Positions 23,601 to 35,600 of a DNA stretch of 64,000 nt are shown here, piece after piece. The first letter of the stretch is position 1; each line of letters begins with the position of its first letter. The translations under genes and the position numbers were made by a program. Under the pieces are notes generated by a model that saw only the letters and a program-made list of their open reading frames with translations, searched no databases and had not been told where the DNA came from. The DNA is from Chlorocebus sabaeus (Eukaryota > Chordata > Mammalia > Primates > Cercopithecidae), in contig NC_132913.1 of NCBI RefSeq assembly GCF_047675955.1, forward strand, positions 74,147,236 to 74,211,235, written 5' to 3'.

Positions 23601-26600
23601 TGACTTTCTTGCCTCCTTCTTCTACTTTTAAGAACCTATATGATTACACAAGGCTTATTCAAAGAATCCAGGAGACCTCTTTATTTCAAGGTCAGTGATT
23701 AGAAACCTTAATTTCCTCTGCAACCTTAATTCCTCTATGACATATAAGTTCTGGGCATAAGGATGTGGACGTTTTAGGAAGTTTATTATTTTGTCCACCA
23801 CATGCCCCTTCCATGATGCCTTCTCAGACTATCTTAGCTTTCATTTACCTCTTTCTCTACATTCTTATAGGATCTACACTCTATTAGATATTCTGTCATT
23901 TGATTATCCAGTGCTGCTTTCCAGTTGTTTCGTGAGTGCCAGAGTTAGAGTTGGCAGCATACTTCTTGAAAATAAAAATTATATTCTTTTTTTCCCACAG
24001 AATGGAAAAAGGTAAAAATAAAAGATCTCAGTAAAAACTATTGAGAAGTCAAAAAAAAACCACTTTCCATAAAAGCCCAATCTAAAAGTTATATTGTTTA
24101 TAAAAATTTTGTCACAAGCAGAGGATTTTAAATTACTTGCAACATAATTTACTAAACTGAAAATATTCTGAGCAGTAATCATGTAAACTTATTATTCAAG
24201 TTATCAAATATTTAGAAGATTATTGCCATGAAAAATTTAAGAAAATATGTACCTCAGACATCTTAAAAGAAGCAAATGCTAATTTATTCATTATTACTCT
24301 TTGTACATACAGGGAAGATTTTAATAATTAACAGCAATAGGTTGAATAAATGGTGCCATTTATTCAATACATCAAAGTATGCTGGGCTTAAAAAAAGTTA
24401 AGCATCTCTGTATTTTAACATATATCTAGTAATTTTGGAATTAACCTCTTAAAAGATGAAGTAGTTAAATTCTGAAATTCTAATGAAGAAGGAATGAAGA
24501 AACTTTCTAGTTAATCTTGTCTCCTACTCAATGTGTTCCTAAAAGAAATGGAAATAGTTTTTCAGACTGATGACTGAAATGTCAGTACTTGAGGGAATGG
24601 AAGATGGATGGAGTCACAAACATTGAAAATGCATTCTTTAATTTGTAAAAGAGAATGGAGACAGAGACGAGTAATTGTTAGCAAGATCCCTAGAGGAGAA
24701 GTTATGAGACAAGAAAAGATTCTCAAAGGAGAGTGTAGGGTCACTAGTGGGCAGATGGCAGGATAGTGGGTCATGTGTTTACTTAGTAGGAATAATAATG
24801 CCCAAGGGCAGAAAAAGCAGTCAGAAAGCTCTGAGTGACAGGAGTGTACTGTCATCAACATACCTAAAAGCAAGATTTATACTAAAATTGTATGTAAACC
24901 ATTTGGGGAACATCGTAAGCACTAAGAATTTTATACTGTGACCCTCACATGTCCTTGTTCCCCCACATATCCCAGCCCCCTCTTTAACATGTGACCTTAG
25001 CCCCTCCCTCACTGGTGCTATCCACCCTTCTTGAGAAAATTTAAATTGCCCATATGACGGCTGCTAATACCGAAGATCAAGTCCTTCCTTTTCCTGGAAT
25101 CCTCTTTAAACAACATTCCTGAACCTAGCTAAATACCTCTTGCGAAAAGTTTGTAAACATTCTGTACTTCCTCCCCAAGTTAGAGTCCTCCCTAGGAGCC
25201 TTCTGAGGCCAGCCATTTTCCAGCAGACACTTTTGTGAATAATTAACTTTCTTCTGTGTAACACATACAGAAAACAAAACTAAATTCAAAGGAGATAGGT
25301 ATAATTTGCTGTTGGATATGATAATGTTTTATGGCTTTATGAATTTTAATATATATATAATTTAAATTGGGCTCATCATAATGTAATTCAAGAAGGCTGA
25401 AAAATAAACTGATGCATTTCAAAAAAATGTAACAAGATTGAAATAATGTTTTCTTATTGATGTACTGTTAACTTAAAATTTCAATTAAGAAAATACAGTT
25501 TCCTAGGCATAGCAATTAATTTATGTTTTATCGTGAGAATTGTGGGAAAGTTTGGGGGTTACTCACAGTGAAAATTGTTTGCTCTAATAATTACTATGTT
25601 TTTGTAGTTGTTGTTGAAGTGTAAGATATGAAAGAAAGCAAAATCTGTACTCATTGCAATTTGGAGTAGGGAAGACTGGATTAAATATTCAGTCAATCTA
25701 GTCAATGTCCCTCTGGCCCAATCTTTGGAATTTTTGGAACTGACCTCAAAGGTAGTTCAAATAAAGTTACAGAGGGTGAGAGATCCAGCAAGGCTCTGAG
25801 CTTGGAAACTCATCTAAGCTAAAACCACCTATCCTGTGTCCAGAGCTTCTAGGATGGGGTGCTACTTCAGACCCAATCTAGACCAGAGCTCAAAACAATA
25901 CCCTTGCACAGGAGAAGAAAATAAAATGATTGGAGTTCCTGAGATACTGGACCGAGATAGAGGTCAGTCTGTAAGTCCTAAATAAGCAGTTGTCACACAA
26001 GTCAAACAGTATATGCAGGAAGAGGGAAGCTATAGAATGGGTGCTCCAATGCTCAAAGTTTCCTGATGTAAAAAAATAAAAAGAACACATGCTTATAGTT
26101 TACAGAGAACACTTACTTATAACACTTCCCCTCAATTGGAAATTGTTTGCAGTTATTACAGGGAATTCCAAGGTGTTTGTCCAGTCTCTCTTTCTCTGCT
26201 GCAGTTACAAGTTTGCTGGAGTTTTTGAACTCCTCCAAAATAAGTTTTAATGGTGCAAACTCTTTCCTGCACAGAGGACATTTCAACATGGAAGTGTCTG
26301 ATGTACTCTGATAATTAGCTAAGATTTTCATGCATTTTATATGAATACTATTGCCACAGCCAAACCTATGAGAGATAAAAATTCAAGTTTATCATTTGTA
26401 TAGAGCAGTTTTATATATCCATTGTATATATATATATAACATATATATTTATATAAGTAAAATTTCCTGTGCTACCATCTTTATTCCACATAAAAATAGA
26501 TTCTGAACTGATTTTCAGCTATAGCTTGATTACATACACACACACACACTCACTCACTCTAGTAATCTATCATCTTTAATACATCAAAATTCCAAACTTA

Positions 26601-29600
26601 AATTTTCCTTCTTTGCAATGAAATGGTGAGAGATTTTGCAACATTAAAATATTTTCATTTGTAAAGTGAGAATGAATATAGGCTTAACACAAGGGAAAAT
26701 AATAATAATTATTTTAATAAAATGCTTCACTGAGAGCAGGGGTGCCACCATACTTTTCCAGAAGTCACATAATACATGGTAGTACCAAAGAAATAGCTGC
26801 TGAGAGAAATATTTTGGAAACTAGTTAATTTTACAATATGCAATAGAAGCAGACATATGAACAACTACAGTGTGTACAAAAGTTTTGTTAAATTATCAGA
26901 AGAAAAAAGAATGATCAGGAGAAAAAGCAATGGCAAATGGCTGTCCAAATTTTTCAAGTTCAACCTTATAGTGCTGTGAAGAAAAGCATGAACATTAGAC
27001 TCTCAGTAAACATTTCTGCATATGTGAAAATTGAATTATTTAGGTTTAAAGATAGAATTTTGAAAAACTGAAAATAATTTTTGTAATTTCAAAGTAAAAT
27101 AATCTTTACTTCCAGGGAAGTCTTTATAACTATAATAAGCCATAACATTTATTCATATGTATAAAATAAAAACACAGAAATTACTTCTGTTACTTAAGGT
27201 GAGAGGAGGAATAATTGTGGAATTATGCTTCAATTTTTACCCTTATAGTGTAGTTCAGAAAGATTTAGAGTAAGAGCGTATATTTAGCTCACAATATATA
27301 TACACACACATATATATGTTGTTTCCTAACATATATAATATATATTATAATATATATATAAATATATAATATGTGTGTGTGTGTGTGTGTGTGTTAGGAA
27401 ACAAAGGAATTTAATTAAGTATAAATTAGCGGCAGGTGAAGTTGTCTATTTTTTCCCTATCATGTCTCCTAAGGTAATAAATCACAAATATGTTTTAGAA
27501 TTTTTAATTAGTTTTAAGAATCCAAAGAAAAAAATACATCACCTGCAAAAGGTGACAGGAAGCTTTTTCTCTAAAAGTAGCTCTTGACAAATAGAGCAGA
27601 TATCGTCGGAATCAATTTCTTTCTGTTTAATGTACCCATCTTCTTCAACATGTTCATTGTGGTCATTTGTTCCTGGTTGGGGAGTTTGAACTCGATGTAT
27701 CCCCCGAAGCAAGTCACTTATCTCTCTTTCTCCAAGACCCAATTGTAAAGCAGCTAGTGAAAAATCCCAAAGTATTAAAATTCAGTCACAAAATTGGAGC
27801 TACAGAGAGGTAACAACTTATGCTGAAAGTTAGAATTTTCTTTCAAATATCAGAGAGTTTTGACTGAATTATCACACTGACATTGACCACTTCTTTACAT
27901 TTTTCTCAGAGCCAAAATGTCAGAAGAGAGTCATATGAAAAAATATAAATTTATTTTTTCTTGTTACTAAAAAAGAGTCAATGCAAACAGTGCACTTGAA
28001 TATGATAGTGTTCATCTTTGGATTGGTGTTACAATCATGTCTTATACTTTGAGTTGTTCACTTGTCCATAACAAATATTTTATGAACATATAGGAATATT
28101 AAAATAAATGGGACATGAATACATAAGGAGGAAACTGATATCTGAGTAGCTACTGTAATTATTTGTTAGATGAATAAGTGAATTAAAAATTAATGGAAGA
28201 GCAAGACTTAACTAATTGCGCCTATTTTCTGTTTCTGTTTTGTGTACCTACAAAAGAGTGTCTCATTAGCCTCGTCCTCAACAGATTTGGTCAGCGGTTC
28301 TCAGGACAATCTATTAGTTCCTATATTGCCTGCACCATTAGCAGGTGCATTTTTTGAATTCTGAATTTTCTCCATTCTGCAGTCCTTAAGAGAATGATGT
28401 TCTAAGTGCCTATAGTTTTGATCAGGGAATCCTAGATTCTTTATTCCTTGGCCCATCTCTTTGCTGCTTCCCCCTTCCCTCTCCTACTCCTGAACATGTC
28501 ATAATTTAAATGCTAGTTGTTATCGGTCCCCTGCCTTCTATTCATTTTATATATCTTTTTACTATATATGAATTAAAAATTATTTCCAAGATAATAAAAT
28601 GCTCTGCTTTTCTGGAAAGACCCCCCCAACTAAACACTAAAAACACTGAAAACATCACAGTTACATTTCAATACAGAAATCGCCGCCCCCTGTCTGAGGT
28701 GGAATGGCAAGTGGAATGTGGGAGGGCATCATACATTAGTTAACCATTACTTTGGGGAAGAAGGGCTATTTGTCATAGAGACACAGCAACATCTGCTCTC
28801 TAAAAAAGGAGAGAAAAATAAATAACAAAATATTGTGCTTTGGGGAATAAAGATGCATTGGGTCAGCAGAAATACTGAAGAATAAAATTTCATAAAAGAA
28901 GCTGGCAACAAATTGTTCTGTGTGGTAAAATGTGAACTGGAAAATAAAAGGAAGAAACAAACTCTTCTAAAGTGAATTTGGAAAAATTAATGCATAAGAT
29001 TATACATGAATATTTTGAAAGAGAAGAGCAAGGCACCTAATCTGAACTGACATCACAATGTGTTGTATAAGTAATAAAGGTAATAATATATGGGATGCTC
29101 TAAATAATAAACATTGTTAAACAAAGAGCAAAAGAAGTATTATCTAATAACTGTTACTGAGATAACTGGGTGGCAATATGAAGAAAATTAACTCAAACCA
29201 AATACCAACCTCCAACTTATACCAAAACAACTACACACTGATGCTATTATATAATGAAGAACAAAAATAATAAAAAGAGCAGAAAAAAAACCCCAAAGAA
29301 CTGTTGATACTATGGAAGAAAGACAATTTTTAAAGGATCGAAAGAATAAACATGAAAAGAACAGATGATCCGATTTAATAACACAAAAATTCATATGTAT
29401 AACAAAATTGAATAAAGTCATAGAGAAAAATTTATAGATTAGAAAAACATTTGAAAAAAGTAATGCTTATAATAATTATGTTTGCAGTTTTATCCTAATA
29501 AATAGCCAAAATACAATTCACATAAAACACAAATAGTAAACAAGGCAGTGGAAGATGTTCAATTTTATTTGCATCAAAGGCAAATGAGTTGAAATAAGAA

Positions 29601-32600
29601 TAAAGCACAGACACTAAATAAAACTGACTGAATAAACACTATAATAAATGTTATGATTTGTTTGCTTTATGTTATTTCTTACCCTAGAACTTAAAGTATA
29701 ATAAAAAAGGTATTTGAAGACATTTTAGATCTTCCATAAAGGAATGTTAAATAAATATACCAGAGAATAGAAACTCTTTTCTTATTTAATTTATCAGGCA
29801 TGGATAGATTACTATGAACCTTGTATCTCGTATTTTTCCTCCTTTGTGTGGCTGGCTTTCTTTCCAAAATTATAGAAATATTACTAACATGGAAAAATAT
29901 TTCTATGTGTCTTTATTTTCATATTTCTTAAATATGCTGTTAATATCTTTCTTTGTATGCTTAAGTACTACAGGTAAAATGTGCCAATACAGGAATCCAA
30001 AAAACAAATAAAGAAATTGACATATTGCTGAAATCACGTAAATCAGCAAAAGTATTCTGACAACATATTTGGCAGTACATATGAGGGGAAGACATAAAAA
30101 TATAACACTTCTACTCCAAAACACAATAAGACTTTAGGCTAAGGAAATAGTTGAAAAGAACAAAAAGCTTTATATACAAAGTATATAACAAGTAGTTAGA
30201 AATAAATGCCTAATAGTGGAAGAATGTTAAATTGCTTATAATATACCATATTTAGTGAAATATTAGCTAGCCTTTGATGACTTTTAATGAAAGTCATTAT
30301 ATAGCAGAGATTATATAGCATTGAAAATATAAAGTAGCCGGGCGCAGTGGCTCACGCCTGTAACCCTAGCACTTTGGGAGGCCGAGGAGGGCGGATCACG
30401 GGGTCAGGAGATCGAGACCATCCTGGCTAACACGGTGAAACCCCGTTTCTACTAAGAAAAAAAAATACAAAAAAATTAGCCAGGTGTGGTGGCGGGCGCC
30501 TGTAGTACCAGCTACTCAGAAGGCTGAGGCAGGAGAATGGCGTAAACCCGGGAGGCGGAGCTTGAAGTGAGCCGAGATCTTGCCACTGCACTCCAGCCTG
30601 GGCGACAGAGCGAGACTCCATCTCAAAAAAAAAAAAAAGAAAAAGAAAAGAAAATATAAAGTAACAATGTCTGATAAAAGCAGAACACATAATTCTGACA
30701 GAATATTAGGCTGTTTTATGATATATATAAAATCATAAACGGAAAATAGAAAATAAAAAGTTTACATCTTTCTGGTGAGAATTTAGAAAAATTTCCTTTA
30801 ATGAGGTTTTAATTTTATTCATAAATATTTAGTTCCAAAAAGAACAGATAGTATTCACTAGTTATTGTATTTAAAAGGAACTATCAGGTGGTAAATCTAG
30901 CTTTTGTTGGGAAAATATTTGTGAAAAAAAGAATGTTCAGTGTTCAAAAATTAACATTTTTCATAATAAAATTCCCATATAATCATTTTTTGTCAGTCTT
31001 TGAAAAGAAAAGAGAGTCTCAGGTTTCTTATATGCAACACTGGAATGTAGATAATTGCTTCCAGATTCCTTTTAGAAAAGAATCTCTGAATGATGTTCAA
31101 AACATTCCTCTTCCATTACAAGTAACATTCCCTCCACACTTACTTAAATACTACACATAATCCTAAGGAGTAGTTATTTATAGTTTTCTTTATTTTTCAT
31201 ATATGTTTATTCTAGCCTTAATTAATTAATTAATTAATTTTTTTTTGAGACGGAGTCTTGCTCTGTGCTCCAGGCTGGAGTGCAGTGGCTGGATCTCGGC
31301 TCACTGCAAGCTCCGCCTCCCGGGTTCACGTCATTCTCCTGCCTCAGCCTCCCAAGTAGCTGGGACTACAGGCGCCCGCCACCACGCCCGGCTAGTTTTT
31401 TGTATTTTTTTAGTAGAGACGGGGTTTCACGGTGTTAGCCAGGATGGTCTTGATCTCCTGACCTCGTTATCCGCCCGCCTCGGCCTCCCAAAGTGCTGGG
31501 ATTACAGGCTTGACCCACCGCGCCGCATTCTAAGATCACTAAGACTTACTTTCTTTGAATATTATTACACTCTCTAGTATTATTTTGTACACATGGGATT
31601 TTCTCAATGTTTACTAATTAAAATTTCTTTTAAATACAAAAGATATAAAAAATATTTATTTTAGAAGGAAGTATAAATTCTCAAATTATATAGGATTAAT
31701 TTTAAACATTAAAAAATTCCCTGCTGTAGACTGAATGGTTGCTGTCTTCACTAAGTGCAAAGAATAATAATACAATGTAAAATATTAAATTGATCAATAC
31801 AAAATTGCTGGGCTTGCAGATGAAAGACATTCATATACTAGCAATACATATTTTTCAATTTATAAAAAGCACCCAGCAGAGCTCCTGGCTAATATGTGGT
31901 ACAATAAATATTTGTTGAATTTAATTGGGTAGAACTACACTGTTGAATATTGTAGCCATTAGCCATAGGTAGCTCTTGTGTACTTGAAATTTGACGAGTG
32001 TGACTGACAAAACAAATTTTAAATTTTGTTAAATTAAAAATTTAGTTTTTAACTTAAAGCTGATAATCTATAGTTACAGAAAAATGTATAAGTATGTAAC
32101 AATTTGGATATGTGAATCTATTTTTCAACTGAAAAGTTTGACGAAGTCTATATACAGATCGAATATTTCCATTGAAAATATAGTGTCAGAGTTGAGATCT
32201 ACTGTAAGTATAACAAACACGCTAGATTTCGAAGACTTAGTATAAGAAAAGTAAAATAGCTGATAACTTTTATATTGATTACATGCTGACACAATAATAT
32301 TTTGATGTACTGGGTTAAGTTAAAATACATATTAAAATTACTTCCCTGTTTCTTTTTACTTCTTATAATATGGCTACTAGAAAATTACATATGTATGTTA
32401 TATCTCTATTGGACAGCCTCAGTATCGAAGCTTGTGAAACTGATATGGAAGAATAGTGTAGAGAATAAGACTTTGGAGAAAGAGTCAACATTTAACTTCA
32501 GTGAATACAATGGAGAAGTCAAAAAGAAAACAATATATATAAAATCATACAACCTAGTCGTCATGCATGAAGGGACTGAGAGAGAGGATTAAGAAGAGGC

Positions 32601-35600
32601 TGACATTTTAGAAAGAATCTGTCTATCTGGAGGGTGAAAGACAAAGTGCAAAATGCAGGCATTGGAAACAAGGAGGCTACTTAGAACTGTACTAAGGGCT
32701 GAGGAAAGTGGAACAAAGGTAAGAATGAGTATGGAGAAATAGAAACACTTGAGAAATATGTAGGATGTAAAACAAGCAGGATTTGTGGTATGGGTAGATA
32801 TATGGCAGAAGAGAATGAGAGAGAAAAAAATCAGAATATCAAGGTTTATAGCTTTGAAGAGAAAATAAAAAGGAAAGCCACTATGTGAGGTAGGGAATCT
32901 AAGAGCGGAGCACAGATGGAGAAGTCAGTATTTAAGATGCCCATGGGACCTCCAAATTGAGCTGCCCCAGAAGGCAACTGGAAATATTGGTCTGCTGGTA
33001 AGATTGGGAATCACCGTATAGAGTTAACAGTTGGAGGCATGGAAAATGGGGGACATTTCTAAAAAAATATGTAGAGTGAAAAAAGAGAAAAATCCCTGTG
33101 AAACACTAATGGTAATTTATTATCTGGGAGAATTTTAAAAATATGTCTACTGTGATTGTAATTTTATAATAGCTAGGGGGAAATAAACTTGCCTAAATAA
33201 AACATTCTTTTTGAATAGAAAAAAAAAAACTAATTATCACTTTAATTATTCATTAATATCAGAAACATTTATTAATACTTTTAAAAATGCAGTTCTTAGA
33301 TGGGTCTAGTATAGGTCAAACAATTCCTTAACTGCAGTTAACCCTTTCACAATGACAGTATCTTTATTATAAAATGTACAAATTTAAGTGACCTGTATTG
33401 CAATTATTTTTCTTTCTCTCTTATTTTTGGGAACTCTGGAATTGAAACTTATACAAATATATAACTGACTCTAAACTCAATTTAAGAACTCACTTAAAAA
33501 CTACATTTTACTCTGCTTTTGTTTTGCAAAAAAATTTCATTCAGCAAACATTTTTGAGTAAAACAATGTGCCATACCAACAGTCTATTTCTGGGATCTGA
33601 AAAAACCACATTCACTGTTTTTCTCACAATTAAAATAGTTTTAGACACAGAAACCACTGTAACCTTTTCTTAGAATACATAAATGTTTTTCTACTGAATA
33701 ACTGGCCATTGTTTCATATCTGTTGTTATTAAGTGCCTATGAGTTTGAAAATGACATATAAAGTTACATTTTTTTAAGATGAAAAATGTTCCAAGTGTCT
33801 TAAGTTTAAGAAGCTGAGCTACTGATAGTTACCAGATTTCCTAGAAAAATAACCATCTAAATTTAGAAAATGTTAAATAAAAAAATTCTTATATTTTTAA
33901 ACTTTAAATTAGTAAAATAAAAACAAAAAACCCAAACCCCAAAACTTACATTCATGGTTCCTTGGAAGCTTGAATTTTTTCAACAAGACCCTAACATTCA
34001 CAAGTAGAAAAAAAATCGAGACATTTATTTTTGACATAAACTCAAAAGACATTTAAAAATATTTAGAATAGAAATTGAATTATAAGATTTATATTATGGG
34101 AAGTGTTATGAATAAACTTAAGACTCATCAATTTTCTCTTATAATAGTTGCTAAGCTTATGTTTTAAAATAAGCATATGTGAAAAAGTATGATTAATGAA
34201 AATGACAGCTAGTGTCAAGAGATTTGTCAGACAGAGTCCACATATTTCTTATGACATACAGTTATTCACAGGGAAAGGATAAAGAGGGGATTTAGGTATT
34301 TATGATACTGCCTTTAAATTTCTCTGGAAATGGAATAATTTTCTGGATAGTGTACCAAATGGCTGTTTTCCTACATACACTTCTTTAACACATGATAGAA
34401 AAAAATACTTAAAAATTTTACCAATTAAAATGGAATGCAACTTTTTTTAAAAAGTGGGAAATACCTATTAAATTATTATTCAATGATACTAAATATACTT
34501 TAGTATATGGAACACTGATTATATTTCCATTTACTTAATGGTTACAATATTGCACAACATGAATTATATAATAAAAGAGAATACCTTTCCCCTGACATAA
34601 AATGAAAATAGAAAAAAACCCTATTTTAAATATAATCATAATACCAAATTGTAACTTGTGAAAGGACCATATTTTATCTTTATGTCAACTAGAGTAAATA
34701 ACTTGTGTTACTAGATGCTTAATAAAAACTGAATAAAATAAAAGAGCAAAAAAATAAGTAAAAACATTAGAAATAATTATATAATGTTTTTTACTTGTAA
34801 AGACAAGCACTAGAAATGTGAAAGTCATAATCTTTTCTTAATTTCTTATTTTTTCATGTTAACTATCAAATAAATTAAAATAATATTAATAATTTATTAG
34901 TATGAGTATAGGTAGGCAAAACAAAAGGAGTTGATTTGTATTTAAATTAAAGCATTTTTTTTTCTTTTCTAGAGGTTAATTACCCTACAAATAGATTATG
35001 ACACTAGAGGAAAAATTTCAGATTTAATAGACATAATCTTCAGTGGAGTTCTACTTCTATCTTCAAAGATTTATAGTTAAAGTCAACGAAATTAGACACT
35101 AGGGAAATGACATCCTATTCAATAAATGGTGCTGGGAAAATTGGCTAGCCATATGCAGAAGAAGGAAAGTGGACTCATAGCTTTCACCATATACAAAAAT
35201 TAACTCAAGATGGATTAAAGACCTAAATGTGAGACCTTGAACTACAAAAAACTTGGAAAATTGAAGAAAAACTAGGAAACTCTTCCAGACATTGGCCTGG
35301 GCAAAGAATTTATGATCAAGTCTTCATAGGCAAACACAACAAAAAGAAAAATAGTTGGATGGACTTAAACTATAAAGCTTCTGCACAGCAAATGAAACAA
35401 TCAACAGAGTAAACAGACAACCTAAAGAATGGTAAGAAACATTTACAAACTATGTATTTGACAAAGGGCTAACATCCTGAATTTATAAGAACTGAAATAA
35501 CTCAACAAGATAAAACCTAATAACCTCATTAAAAAGTGGGCAAAGGACATGAATAGACATTTTTCAAAAGAAGATATACAAGTGGCCAACAAACATATAA

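Larger units (their letters stand above)
22959..23802 (-). mobile_element. MLT1-type MaLR LTR, interrupted by MER1
   Basis: Starts TGTATTAGTTTCCTGTTACT and ends near GTCCACCACA, the reversed MLT1 LTR layout. The middle pairs GGCAGGGCTGTGTTACTT with a later TCTAGAGGCTGCC. A MER1 element splits it at the TTCTAGAG site. Confidence 0.8.
22829..26116 (-). other. ZSWIM2: ZSWIM2 intron 5
   Basis: 3288 bp. Contains the MLT1-type LTR with nested MER1 (22959-23802). 23803-26116 shows no element I can name; its open frames are short and lack coding signs. Confidence 0.85.
27754..33949 (-). other. ZSWIM2: ZSWIM2 intron 3 (6.2 kb)
   Basis: The largest intron. It holds two AluY-like elements in opposite orientation (30337-30649 and 31237-31525). 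The blocks 27754-30322, 30664-31210 and 31526-33949 are AT-rich and show nothing else I recognise. Confidence 0.85.

Noticed and set aside
31245..31577. 110-codon open frame
   Set aside because: Alu-derived text (AluY-like), not a gene.
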